Shown here piece by piece: positions 26,065 through 34,130 of a DNA stretch of 64,000 bases. The position numbers and the translations under genes are program-made. The notes under the pieces were generated by a model. The model was not told where the DNA came from. It did not search any database and worked only from the letters and a program-made list of their open reading frames with translations. Positions within the stretch are counted from its first letter, which is position 1. The number at the start of each line of letters is the position of its first letter. The DNA comes from Variovorax sp. Root318D1 (GTDB taxonomy: Bacteria; Pseudomonadota; Gammaproteobacteria; Burkholderiales; Burkholderiaceae_C). The DNA lies in assembly GCF_001424835.1 (NCBI RefSeq), contig NZ_LMCQ01000022.1, forward strand, positions 46,602 to 110,601, written 5' to 3'.

Positions 26065-26976
26065 ATGACCGAGGCCGCCGCCACACAAACCCCTGAAATC
26101 GACGACTTCATCGACGCCCTCTGGCTCGAGGACGGACTGTCGAAGAACACGCTGGCCGCCTACCGGCGCGACCTGGCGCTGTTCGCCGGGTGGCTGCGCA
26201 AGGAGCGGGGCGGCGCGCTGCTCGATGCCGCGAAGGAGAACGATCTGCAGGCCTACATGGGCGTGCGCCTCTCCACCAAGGGCAAGGCCACCTCGGCCAA
26301 TCGGCGGCTCACCGTGTTCAAGCGCTACTACCGCTGGGCGCTGCGCGAGCGGCGCATCGCGGCCGACCCGAGCCTGCGGCTCGCGCCAGCGCGGCAGATG
26401 CCGCGCGCCATCAAGACCTTGTCCGAAAAGCAGGTCGACGATCTGCTGGCCGCGCCCGACGTCGAGACGCCGCTGGGGTTGCGCGATCGCGCCATGCTCG
26501 AGCTGATGTATGCGAGCGGGCTGCGCGTGAGCGAGCTCGTGGCGCTCAAGGTCATCGACATGAGCCTGAACGACGGCGTGCTGCGCGTGCTGGGCAAGGG
26601 CAACAAGGAGCGCCTCGTGCCCTTCGGCGGCGAGGCACGCCGCTGGATCGAGCGCTACCTGGAGGAGTCGCGGCCCGCCATCCTGGACGGGCAGCAGACG
26701 CCCGACCTGTTCGTGACCTCGCGCGGCGCGGGCATGACGCGCGTGATGTTCTGGATCATCGTGAAGAAGCAGGCCGCCGCGGCCGGCATTCACGTGCCGT
26801 TGTCGCCGCACACCTTGCGCCACGCGTTCGCCACCCATTTGCTGAACCATGGCGCCGACCTGCGCGCGGTGCAGCTGCTGCTCGGGCACGCCGATATTTC
26901 GACCACTACCATCTACACCCACGTGGCGCGGGAGCGGCTCAAGCAGATGCATGCCAAGCACCATCCGCGCGGCTGA
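26065..26976 (+). CDS. xerD: site-specific tyrosine recombinase XerD
   Basis: Chromosome dimer resolution recombinase, acting with XerC at dif under FtsK control. 303 residues. N-terminal SAM-like core-binding domain (IDDFIDALWLEDGLSKNTLAAY) and C-terminal catalytic domain with Arg in ASGLRVSELV, Lys in LGKGNKERLVP, HTLRHAFATHLL, LLGHADISTT and the nucleophile Tyr in IYTHV. This is the housekeeping XerD rather than a phage integrase, judged by length and motifs. The DUF72 gene follows after 12 bases. Confidence 0.96.
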   Translation: MTEAAATQTPEIDDFIDALWLEDGLSKNTLAAYRRDLALFAGWLRKERGGALLDAAKENDLQAYMGVRLSTKGKATSANRRLTVFKRYYRWALRERRIAADPSLRLAPARQMPRAIKTLSEKQVDDLLAAPDVETPLGLRDRAMLELMYASGLRVSELVALKVIDMSLNDGVLRVLGKGNKERLVPFGGEARRWIERYLEESRPAILDGQQTPDLFVTSRGAGMTRVMFWIIVKKQAAAAGIHVPLSPHTLRHAFATHLLNHGADLRAVQLLLGHADISTTTIYTHVARERLKQMHAKHHPRG

Positions 26977-26988
26977 GGGCGCACGCGA

Positions 26989-27765
26989 ATGAACCGCGCC
27001 ATGCCGCCGCTGCTGTTGCGCATCGGTTGCGCGGGCTGGAGCCTGCCGCGGGTGTCGTGGCCCGATTTTCCTGCCGAGGGTTCGCATCTCGCGCGCTATG
27101 CGCAGCGCTTTGATGTGGTGGAAATCGACAGCTCGTTCTACAAGCCTCACCGGCGTGAAACCTATGAGCGCTGGGCTGCCAGCACGCCCGGCGGCTTCCG
27201 CTTCGCGGTGAAGCTGCCACAAACCATCACGCACGAGAGCCGGCTGGTCGACGCCATGCGGGCCTTCGAGACATTTCTTGCGCAAGTGCGCGGACTGGGC
27301 AGAAAGCTCGGCTGCCTCGTCGTGCAGTTGCCGCCCAGCCTTGCGTTTGATGCAAGCATTGCAAAGCGATTCTTGGCGGCGTTGCGAAAAAGGTTTGAAG
27401 GCCCGGTGGCCCTCGAGCCGCGGCATCGCACTTGGTTCGTTCCTCAGGCGGAAGCCTTGCTCTCGCAGTTTCGCGTGGCCCGCGTGCTGGCCGACCCGGT
27501 CCTGTTCGAAGAGGCCGCGGCCCCGGGTGGATGGCCGGGTCTGGTGTACCTGCGCCTGCACGGTTCACCGCGCCGTTACTGGTCGGCCTACGACGAAGCA
27601 CTGTTGCAGCGGCTTGCCGTGCGCTTGCGCCAAGCCAGCGAGGAGGAAGGCGCGGCATGCTGGTGCATCTTCGACAACACGGCCAGCGGCGCAGCCGTGG
27701 GCAACGCGCTGACGCTGTTGCGCCTTGCTTCAAAATCGGCGCCTCCCTCCGTGGGACATCCATGA
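26989..27765 (+). CDS. DUF72 (YecE-like) protein
   Basis: 258-residue TIM-barrel-like protein of the DUF72 family; function undefined. Family features seen: RIGCAGWSLPR at the N-terminus, VEIDSSFYKPHRRETYERWA, FAVKLPQTITHE, LVVQLPPSLAF, VALEPRHRTWF and YLRLHGSPRRYWSAY, with C-terminal CWCIFDNTASGAAVGNAL. ATG 26989 is the first in frame after xerD. The stop overlaps the next gene's ATG by four bases. Confidence 0.93.
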   Translation: MNRAMPPLLLRIGCAGWSLPRVSWPDFPAEGSHLARYAQRFDVVEIDSSFYKPHRRETYERWAASTPGGFRFAVKLPQTITHESRLVDAMRAFETFLAQVRGLGRKLGCLVVQLPPSLAFDASIAKRFLAALRKRFEGPVALEPRHRTWFVPQAEALLSQFRVARVLADPVLFEEAAAPGGWPGLVYLRLHGSPRRYWSAYDEALLQRLAVRLRQASEEEGAACWCIFDNTASGAAVGNALTLLRLASKSAPPSVGHP

Positions 27766-28751
27766 ACTTCTCCAGATTCGACATGCATTTTTCGTTCAAG
27801 CCCATGTGGTTCGTTGCCGGCGCAGCGCTCTGCGCGGCAGCAGCCGGCGCACAAGGTCAGCCCAAAACCATTCGGCTCATCGTCGCGTACCCCGCAGGAG
27901 GCGTCAGCGACGTGGTCGCGCGCGCGCTCGGCGACAAGCTCGCGACGCAACTGGGAACCATCGTGGTGGTGGAAAACCGCGCCGGCGCGAGCGGCGCCAT
28001 CGGCATGGACGCAGTGGCCAAGGCCGCGCCCGACGGCGCCACGCTGGGCTTTTCGGCCATCAGCCCGCTGGTGCTGAGCCCACACCTCGGCAAGCTGCCC
28101 TTCGATCCGCAGAAAGACATCGCGCCCGTCGTGAGCGTGATGTATTCGCCGGTGTTGCTGATCGCCACGCCGGCCAGCAAGTCAAAGGATTTCCGCGCGC
28201 TCGTCGCCGATGCCAAAGCGCAGCCGGGCGCGGTGCGCTGGGCCACGTCGGGTCCGGCGTCGCTCGGGCACATCGTGCTGGAGCAATTGAGGGCGGCCGC
28301 GGGCGTGGACATCACGCACGTGCCCTACAAGGGTGGCGGCCAGCAGCTCAACGATGCTTTGGGCGGGCAGTTCGAGATTCTTTCGACCAACGCCAGCCCC
28401 ACGCTCACGTCGCACATCCAGTCGGGCAAGCTGCGTCCGCTGGCGGTGGGGGCGCCCGCGCGGCTCGAAAGCCTGCCGCAGGTGCCCACGCTGGGCGAGC
28501 TGGGCTACAACGCGGCCAACATCAACTCGCAGTTCGGTGTCTTCGCGCCCGCGGCGACACCGCCCGCGCTCGTTGCAAAGTACAACGCCGAGATCAACAA
28601 GGCGCTGGCCAGCCCCGAGTTGCGCGCCAAGCTTACGGCCACCGACAACGTGCCGACCGGCGGCACCCCCGCGGCCTTTGCCAAGGAGATCGCCTCGGAG
28701 TTCGAGAGCAACGGGCGCATCGTCAAGGCCGCGAACATCAAGGCCGATTGA
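27762..28751 (+). CDS. tripartite tricarboxylate transporter (Bug) substrate-binding protein
   Basis: Second Bug receptor, 329 residues. Signal peptide is long (about 33 residues, ending AAAGAQ). Motifs: LIVAYPAGGVSDVVARALG, VVENRAGASGAIG, THVPYKGGGQQLNDALGGQ. The ATG at 27762 overlaps the DUF72 TGA (ATGA), implying translational coupling; a second in-frame ATG at 27783 (MHFSFKPM) is an alternative start. It shares only family-level similarity with the receptor at 25011, so it is not a recent duplicate. Ligand unknown. Confidence 0.9.
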   Translation: MNFSRFDMHFSFKPMWFVAGAALCAAAAGAQGQPKTIRLIVAYPAGGVSDVVARALGDKLATQLGTIVVVENRAGASGAIGMDAVAKAAPDGATLGFSAISPLVLSPHLGKLPFDPQKDIAPVVSVMYSPVLLIATPASKSKDFRALVADAKAQPGAVRWATSGPASLGHIVLEQLRAAAGVDITHVPYKGGGQQLNDALGGQFEILSTNASPTLTSHIQSGKLRPLAVGAPARLESLPQVPTLGELGYNAANINSQFGVFAPAATPPALVAKYNAEINKALASPELRAKLTATDNVPTGGTPAAFAKEIASEFESNGRIVKAANIKAD

Positions 28752-28810
28752 CCCCGCATCCTGGCCCGCTGAAGGTTCGAGAATGCGCACAGGCACTACA
28801 AGGAACTCCC

Positions 28811-29287
28811 ATGGTGGCACTCCCTGACGACACCGGCGCGAAGCGTGCGCTGTACCTGGAAGACCTGTCGGTCGGCGATCGCTTCCAGAGCGGCGAACAT
28901 GCGCTGGACGTGGCGCAGATCAAGGCCTTTGCGCTTCAGTTCGATCCGCAGCCTTTTCATACCGACGAAGAAGCCGCGAAGAACACTTTCTTCGGCGGCC
29001 TCGCGGCAAGCGGCTGGCACACGGCGGCGCTCACGATGAAGCTGCTGGTGGAAAGCGGCATTCCGCTGGCAGAGGGCATCATCGGTTCGGGCGGCGAGCT
29101 GCAATGGCCCAAGCCCACGCGGCCCGGCGATGTGCTGCACGTGGTGAGCGAGGTCCTCGAGATCGCTCCCTCGCGTTCCAAGCCCGGCCGCGCGATGGTG
29201 ACGATGCGATGCCGCACGCTCAACCAACTCGGCGAGGTGGTCCAGTACTTCTCGCCCAAGCTGGTGGTGCACGCTCGGCCGGCGTAG
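28811..29287 (+). CDS. MaoC-family dehydratase
   Basis: Hot-dog fold hydratase of 158 residues, expected to add water to an enoyl-CoA or related substrate. Family motifs: YLEDLSVGDRFQSGEH at the start, FDPQPFHTDEEAAKNTFFGGLAASGWHTAA carrying the catalytic Asp/His pair, and GGELQWPKPTRPGD. ATG 28811 has only AGGAACTCCC upstream. It lies 59 bases after the Bug receptor, probably the same transcript, which could link the receptor's ligand to an acyl-CoA pathway. Confidence 0.92.
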   Translation: MVALPDDTGAKRALYLEDLSVGDRFQSGEHALDVAQIKAFALQFDPQPFHTDEEAAKNTFFGGLAASGWHTAALTMKLLVESGIPLAEGIIGSGGELQWPKPTRPGDVLHVVSEVLEIAPSRSKPGRAMVTMRCRTLNQLGEVVQYFSPKLVVHARPA

Positions 29288-29295
29288 GCCTCCGT

Positions 29296-30108
29296 TCAGT
29301 CCTTGCCGCCGGCCGAGAGCGCACGCAGTTCCTCTGCGCTGAACCCGGCGCGCCCGCGGGCTTCGAGGTTGAAAGGCGGCTTAAGCCGCGGCGCCTCGTA
29401 GCGCGCCACCAGTTCGGGGTAGGTCGCCTCGGGGTCGCGGCCCTCCCGCTCGCAGAGCCAGCGGTACCAGCGGTTGCCGATGGCCACGTGGCCCACTTCG
29501 TCGCGCAGGATGATGTCGAGGATCTCGACTGCGCGCAGTGCATCGGGCGTGTTGACGCGCTTCAGCTTGGCCTGGATCAGCGGCGTGGCGTCGAGCCCTC
29601 GCGCTTCGAGCGTGCGTGGCACCAGCGCCATGCGCGCCAGCACGTCGTCCTTCGTTTTCTCGCACATGCTCCAGAGCCCGTCGTGGCCGGGGAAGTCGCC
29701 GTAGCGCCAGCCCATGTCCTGCAGGTGCGCATGCAGCAGCGTGAAGTGCTGTGCCTCTTCATCGGCCACGCGCAGCCAGTCGCGGTAGTAGGCCTCGGGC
29801 ATGCCGTCGTAGCGCCAGACCGCATCGAGCGCGAGGTTGATGGCGTTGAACTCGATGTGGCAGATCGAATGGATCAGCGCGGCGCGGCCGTCGGTCGTGA
29901 AGGGCGAGCGTTTTTGCACCGCGGTGGCGGCCACGCGCAGCGGCCTTTCGGGGCGGCCCGGCACGCCGATGTCATCGCCCACGGTGCGCAGGGGTTCAGT
30001 TGCTATGGAATCGGTAGCGGCTCGCGCAGCGGTGGTGCGTGTTGCCGCCACCTTTGCTTCAGGATCGCTCAGTCGCAGCGCGGCCAGCGCGCTCAATCGG
30101 GGGTGCAT
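29296..30108 (-). CDS. DUF455 ferritin-like domain protein
   Basis: 270-residue protein of the DUF455 ferritin-like family. Di-iron ligands are recognisable: HSICHIEFNAINLALDA, RVADEEAQHFTLLHAHL, and DIILRDEVGHVAIGN. The C-terminus PPFNLEARGRAGF is also conserved. Function is not established; oxidoreductase or hydroxylase roles are suggested by the iron site. ATG 30108 chosen because a TAGAAT box ends seven bases upstream; an in-frame ATG at 30144 would collide with the divergent gene. Converges on the MaoC gene with eight bases between stops. Confidence 0.9.
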   Translation of the reverse strand: MHPRLSALAALRLSDPEAKVAATRTTAARAATDSIATEPLRTVGDDIGVPGRPERPLRVAATAVQKRSPFTTDGRAALIHSICHIEFNAINLALDAVWRYDGMPEAYYRDWLRVADEEAQHFTLLHAHLQDMGWRYGDFPGHDGLWSMCEKTKDDVLARMALVPRTLEARGLDATPLIQAKLKRVNTPDALRAVEILDIILRDEVGHVAIGNRWYRWLCEREGRDPEATYPELVARYEAPRLKPPFNLEARGRAGFSAEELRALSAGGKD

Positions 30109-30111
30109 CCC

Positions 30112-30121
30112 TACAATTCTA
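30112..30121. promoter_or_regulatory. overlapping divergent -10 elements (CTACAATTCTAG core)
   Basis: TACAAT at 30112-30117 reads toward the carbonic anhydrase gene on plus; TAGAAT (30121-30116) reads toward the DUF455 gene on minus. They share two base pairs in the near-symmetric CTACAATTCTAG (30111-30122). The minus-strand box is seven bases from its ATG (leaderless), the plus-strand one leaves a 28-base leader with GGAGA. It looks like a bidirectional promoter. Confidence 0.5.
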
Positions 30122-30145
30122 GTTTTTGCCCCCGGAGACTCCACG

Positions 30146-30670
30146 ATGGCCCTCTATGAACTCGACGGCGTTGCGCCGCAACTCGGCACCGGCGCATGGG
30201 TCGCCGACAGCGCGGAAGTGATCGGCAACGTGCAGCTGGGCGAGAACGCGAGCATCTGGTTTGGTGCGGTGCTGCGCGGCGACAACGAGACGATGACCAT
30301 CGGACGCAACAGCAACGTGCAGGACATGTCCATGCTGCATTCCGACCCCGGCAGCCCACTCACCATCGGCGAAAACGTCACCATCGGCCACCAGGTCATG
30401 CTGCACGGCTGCACCATCGGCGACAACTCGCTGATCGGCATCCAGGCCGTGGTCTTGAATAACGCGAAGATCGGCCGCAATTCGATTGTCGGTGCCGGCA
30501 GCGTCGTGACCGAGGGGAAGGAATTTCCCGACAATTCCCTGATCTTCGGTTCACCCGCGAAGGTGATGCGCACGATCAGCGACGAAGACGCCGCCCGTTT
30601 GCGCCACGGCTCCGACCATTACGTCCACAACGCCGTTCGCTACGCGAAGGGCCTCAAGAAGATTGCCTGA
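30146..30670 (+). CDS. gamma carbonic anhydrase family protein (YrdA-like)
   Basis: 174-residue left-handed beta-helix protein with hexapeptide repeats. Zinc-ligand histidines are recognisable in DMSMLHSDPGSP and TIGHQVMLHGCTIG, and the RGDNE motif is present near residue 45. Bacterial YrdA-type members often show little carbonic anhydrase activity, so the reaction is uncertain. CCGGAGACT lies before the ATG. The hslO start follows closely, so the two are probably co-transcribed. Confidence 0.92.
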   Translation: MALYELDGVAPQLGTGAWVADSAEVIGNVQLGENASIWFGAVLRGDNETMTIGRNSNVQDMSMLHSDPGSPLTIGENVTIGHQVMLHGCTIGDNSLIGIQAVVLNNAKIGRNSIVGAGSVVTEGKEFPDNSLIFGSPAKVMRTISDEDAARLRHGSDHYVHNAVRYAKGLKKIA

Positions 30671-30704
30671 CCAAGCGCAGGCCCAACAGAAAGAAGAATC
30701 CGTT

Positions 30705-31712
30705 TTGAGCGAGCTGCACAAATTCCTGTTCGATGGCCTGCCGGTGCGCGGCATGATCGTGCGCCTGACAGATGCGTGGCAGGAAATCCTGGCGCGGCGC
30801 GCCTCCAACACAGCCACCGGCGCCTATGCGCCGCCCGTGGCCGAGCTGCTCGGCGAGATGACCGCGGCGGCCACGCTGATGCAGGCCAACATCAAGTTCA
30901 ACGGCGCGTTGATCCTGCAGATCTTCGGCGACGGTCCGGTCAAGGTGGCCGTGGCCGAGGCCAAGCCCGACCTGAGCCTGCGCGCCACCGCCAAGGTGAT
31001 TGGCGACCTGCCGGCCGATGCACGCCTGCCGGACATGGTGAACGAGAACAACAAGGGCCGTTGCGCGATCACGCTCGACCCCAAGGACAAGCTGCCGGGA
31101 ACGACGCCTTACCAGGGCGTGGTGCCGCTCTTCGACGACGAGGGCGAGAAGCTCGGCAAGCTCAGCGACGTGCTGCAGCACTACATGCTGCAGAGCGAGC
31201 AGCTCGACACCACGCTGGTGCTCGCGGCCGATGACAAGGTGGCGGCCGGCCTGCTCATCCAGCGCTTGCCGGTCAAGGGCGAGGGCAATCTCGAAGGCCA
31301 GTCCGGCACCTCCGTCAGGGACCATGACCAGGCCAACCAGGACCAGATCGGCCTGAACGAGGACTACAACCGCATTTCGATCCTCGCCTCGAGCCTCACG
31401 CGCGACGAGTTGCTCACGCTCGACATCGAAACCATTCTTCGGCGCCTGTTCTGGGAAGAAAAGCTGCTGCGCTTCGAGCCGCAGGCCGGCCTGCTGGGGC
31501 CGCATTTCGCATGCACCTGCGGCCGCGACCGCGTGGCGCAGATGATCCGCGGGCTCGGCGTGGAAGAGGCCGAGGAGATCCTCGCCGAGCGGGGCGACAT
31601 CGAGGTTGGCTGTGATTTTTGCGGCAAGCAATACCGCTTCGACGCGGTGGATGCGGCGCAGATCTTCAGGCCGCCGGGCGACCAGGTTCCGGGCAGTCCG
31701 GTCGTGCAGTAA
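30705..31712 (+). CDS. hslO: redox-regulated chaperone Hsp33
   Basis: Cytoplasmic holdase activated by oxidation, 335 residues. The conserved N-terminus SELHKFLFDGLPVRGMIV begins right after a TTG at 30705, chosen as start; a TTG at 30663, overlapping the preceding gene, would add 14 non-conserved residues. Zinc-binding redox switch: Cys270-x-Cys272 and Cys303-x2-Cys306. RGRCAI-like segment and the IIQRLP-like LLIQRLPVKG are also seen. Convergent with the unknown secreted protein 12 bases downstream. Confidence 0.95.
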   Translation: MSELHKFLFDGLPVRGMIVRLTDAWQEILARRASNTATGAYAPPVAELLGEMTAAATLMQANIKFNGALILQIFGDGPVKVAVAEAKPDLSLRATAKVIGDLPADARLPDMVNENNKGRCAITLDPKDKLPGTTPYQGVVPLFDDEGEKLGKLSDVLQHYMLQSEQLDTTLVLAADDKVAAGLLIQRLPVKGEGNLEGQSGTSVRDHDQANQDQIGLNEDYNRISILASSLTRDELLTLDIETILRRLFWEEKLLRFEPQAGLLGPHFACTCGRDRVAQMIRGLGVEEAEEILAERGDIEVGCDFCGKQYRFDAVDAAQIFRPPGDQVPGSPVVQ

Positions 31713-31724
31713 ATCGCCCGGCGA

Positions 31725-32711
31725 TCAGCGCGGCGCCTTGTCGTCGTCGAAGTCGCCGAACACGATATCGGGTGCGCTGGTGTTGTGGCGCGAAGGCAGG
31801 CTGCGTCCGAAGCGCATATGCGTGCCGCTCAGCGTCTTCAGATCGGGCAGGGACAGCACCTGCTCCGCGGCCTCGGACGATTCTTGCCACCGTACCTCGC
31901 TCACGTCGGCGTTGTCGGGTGTCACGTACATCGAGCGCAGCACCGCAAAGGGCCGCGCATTCACCGTCGGCGACGAGAGCCGCACGTCGAGCGCGGTGCG
32001 CGTGCGGCTGATCTCCGACACTTTGGCCACCGCGCTGCCGCCGCCGACGAAACGCAGGTGGATGGCCAGCGGCTTCGGCACGATGCGGATCGACGCGATA
32101 TCGACCACCGGCCGACTGCCCTGAGCGACCGGCCCGAGCAGGAACGAAGACCCATACACCCCGTCGCCGAAGCGTTCTTCCGGCAGCGGTTTGATGCGCC
32201 AGTAGCCGTCGGCCGGATAGAGCACCAGCGCCTCGAGCGCCTTGCCTTCTTCCTTGCGGAAGATCTGAAGCATATGAAAGCCGCGGTCCGTGCGCGCGCC
32301 CACGCGCACCGGCACCTGCTGCGGGCGCCAGAAACTGGACAGGGTCATGCCGACGATGCGCCAGCGCGCATCGTCGAGCAGCACCACGCGGCGAGGCTTG
32401 AACTTGTGCGCGGGGTCTGTGGGGTGGGCGCCGCCGTCGAAGTTGCAGCCCGAAAAATCGGGCGCGGTGGTGTCGTTGCCGATGCTGTCGAGGTAGGGCG
32501 GCTGCAGCGCCTCGATGCGCATGCGCCGGATGCCTTCGCCGCGCAGCACCAGCGAGACGTTGTCTTCCTCGGCGCAGGCCGTGGGCGTGGTGGCGTTCTC
32601 CACCGTGGCGGCGACGGGCGCGGCCGTGGCGGCGCCCGCCGCGAGCAGTGCGGCAAACAGACACAAGAGGCTGGCGCAGCCAGCGGAATGAGAGAAGCGA
32701 AGCGGGAACAT
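31725..32711 (-). CDS. secreted protein of unknown function in the pnuC cluster
   Basis: 328 residues with a clear Sec signal (about 1-31, SLLCLFAALLAAGAATAAP). I do not recognise a family. Two cysteines (in TACAEE and SGCNF) may form a disulfide; the body is beta-rich with FDDDKAPR at the end. ATG at 32711 has GGAGATCTG upstream and overlaps the kinase TGA by one base, so it is translated with pnuC and the kinase. A periplasmic or surface role connected to that cluster, or simple operon hitch-hiking, are both possible. Confidence 0.8.
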   Translation of the reverse strand: MFPLRFSHSAGCASLLCLFAALLAAGAATAAPVAATVENATTPTACAEEDNVSLVLRGEGIRRMRIEALQPPYLDSIGNDTTAPDFSGCNFDGGAHPTDPAHKFKPRRVVLLDDARWRIVGMTLSSFWRPQQVPVRVGARTDRGFHMLQIFRKEEGKALEALVLYPADGYWRIKPLPEERFGDGVYGSSFLLGPVAQGSRPVVDIASIRIVPKPLAIHLRFVGGGSAVAKVSEISRTRTALDVRLSSPTVNARPFAVLRSMYVTPDNADVSEVRWQESSEAAEQVLSLPDLKTLSGTHMRFGRSLPSRHNTSAPDIVFGDFDDDKAPR

Positions 32712-33409
32712 CAGATCTCCGAGCTGGGTGTGGAGGGATTGTCGCGGCGTCCGATCAAGTCGCTGAAAAGCCGATGTTCGCATTCCGGGTCGGAGCACTT
32801 CTCGCAAGGCCATGTCCAGGCGGCTGGTTTGGAATCGAAGCGGCCTCGTGCGCGGGGCCGGCCTTCGCTGGCGGCAATGGAGTTGATGGCGTTCCACGCA
32901 CTGGAGAGCCTTTCGCTGCCAGTGCCGTGCACCACCGCAAAAGAAAGCCTCGCGCCCGTCAGCGCCGCGCGCACCAGCGCGTCGGTGGGCTCGCGCGCGT
33001 GGTCGCCATCGCGCAATGAGTCGGCAACCCAGGGAATGTCGAGCGCCGTCAGCAGTGTGATGGCGTAGCGGGCCTGCGCCATCAGGGCTTGGGCATGGAG
33101 CGAGGTGTCGCCGAACAGTTGCTCGCTGTAGACCGCGGTCATGAGGGCCGTGGTGTCGGCCACCACCACGCCCGAGGCGGCCGCGGCGTCGATGCGGCGC
33201 ATCTGCTCGTCGGCGATGGCGCGCTGTTCGTCTGGGCGTGGCGTCCGGCCTTCGCGGTCGCACCATTCGCGCAGGTATTCGCCCACCATCGTGGTGGCGA
33301 TGCCGCGCTCCTGCAGGCGCTGCGTGAGCGCGCGGGCGAGTTCGGTCTTGCCGGTGCTCTCGGCGCCGAGCAACGCGATGATGCATCCTGTCGGCAGCAC
33401 GGGAGTCAT
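32711..33409 (-). CDS. NadR-like AAA ATPase / ribosylnicotinamide kinase-type protein
   Basis: P-loop kinase of 232 residues resembling the C-terminal ribosylnicotinamide kinase domain of NadR, without the adenylyltransferase domain. Walker A LLGAESTGKTEL (about 13-24), VGEYLREWCDREGRTPRPDEQ and VVADTTALMTAVYSEQLFGD fit that family. Overlap with pnuC by four bases (ATGA) supports phosphorylating nicotinamide riboside as it enters. The tail carries CEKCSDPECEHRLF, a Cys-x2-Cys-x4-Cys-x-His cluster that may bind zinc and is not part of the NadR kinase. Confidence 0.85.
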   Translation of the reverse strand: MTPVLPTGCIIALLGAESTGKTELARALTQRLQERGIATTMVGEYLREWCDREGRTPRPDEQRAIADEQMRRIDAAAASGVVVADTTALMTAVYSEQLFGDTSLHAQALMAQARYAITLLTALDIPWVADSLRDGDHAREPTDALVRAALTGARLSFAVVHGTGSERLSSAWNAINSIAASEGRPRARGRFDSKPAAWTWPCEKCSDPECEHRLFSDLIGRRDNPSTPSSEI

Positions 33410-34029
33410 GCGCGAGCGGCCTCGACCTGCATGCGCGCGCGCCATGCAAGAAAGCCCGCCACGCTCAGCACGGCGAATACCGCGTAGAGGCCGACCGTCA
33501 GCCAAAGGCCCTTGTGGATGAACAGGCCCACGCTCACGACGTTCACCGCCAGCCACACCAGCCAGTTCTCGATGAACTTGCGCCCGAGCAGGAACTGGCC
33601 GACGAGGCTGAGCCCGGTCGCGAACCCGTCCCACCAGGGCACGTCAGAGTCCGTAAAGCGGTGCAGGAAGAGGGCGACCGCGGGCCATGCCAGTGCGCAG
33701 GCCACGAGCGCCAGCGCGGCGCCGCGCCGCGACAGCCGGCTGACCCGCAATGCACCGCCGTCGGCCCGATGGCCGCGCAGCCATTGCGCCCAGCCCCAGA
33801 GCGCGACGATCGCGAAGAACACCTGGAGTGAGGCATCGCCGTAGATGCGCGCCTTTGCGAACACGGCCACGTAGAGCAGCGAGCTGACGATTGCGAGCGG
33901 CCAGCCCCAATGGATTTCGCGCATGTTGCAGCCGACCATTGCAAGCGCCAGCACCGCGGCTACGATTTCGAGCCAGCTGACCGGTGAGGCCCAGAGCACG
34001 AAGGCGGGGGCCGAGAAGAACTCGGGCAT
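33406..34029 (-). CDS. pnuC: nicotinamide riboside transporter PnuC
   Basis: Inner-membrane facilitator of 207 residues with seven predicted helices. Family features: SWLEIVAAVLALAMVGCNMRE, HWGWPLAIVSSLLYV, YGDASLQVFFAIVALWGWAQW and KFIENWLVWLAVNVVSVGLF. Uptake by PnuC depends on trapping by a riboside kinase, which is the very next gene. No upstream NAD-responsive riboswitch is visible; the region upstream is a GC-rich repeat. Confidence 0.94.
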   Translation of the reverse strand: MPEFFSAPAFVLWASPVSWLEIVAAVLALAMVGCNMREIHWGWPLAIVSSLLYVAVFAKARIYGDASLQVFFAIVALWGWAQWLRGHRADGGALRVSRLSRRGAALALVACALAWPAVALFLHRFTDSDVPWWDGFATGLSLVGQFLLGRKFIENWLVWLAVNVVSVGLFIHKGLWLTVGLYAVFAVLSVAGFLAWRARMQVEAARA

Positions 34030-34040
34030 CGGGGCGTCAG

Positions 34041-34130
34041 GTGCCGAGCGCCGCCGGGCCGCCCCAAGGCGCGAGCGGCCCCCTCGGGGGGCAGCGAGGA
34101 CACGCAGTGCCGAGCGTGGGGGTCATGTTC
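34041..34130. repeat. GC-rich intergenic repeat between ftsB and pnuC
   Basis: GTGCCGAGCG occurs twice as a direct repeat (34041-34050, 34107-34116) flanking a hairpin built on GCCCCCTCGGGGGGC. On the minus strand the order is GCACTGCGTGTC then the hairpin, as in the element at 2641-2760. Such elements are common between genes in Comamonadaceae, from general knowledge. It separates the ftsB block from pnuC. Its last bases touch the ftsB stop. Confidence 0.6.

Noticed and set aside
26065..26976. Tyrosine recombinase considered as a mobile-element integrase
   Set aside because: Length, N-terminus and motifs fit housekeeping XerD, and no attachment sites, tRNA or phage genes are nearby.
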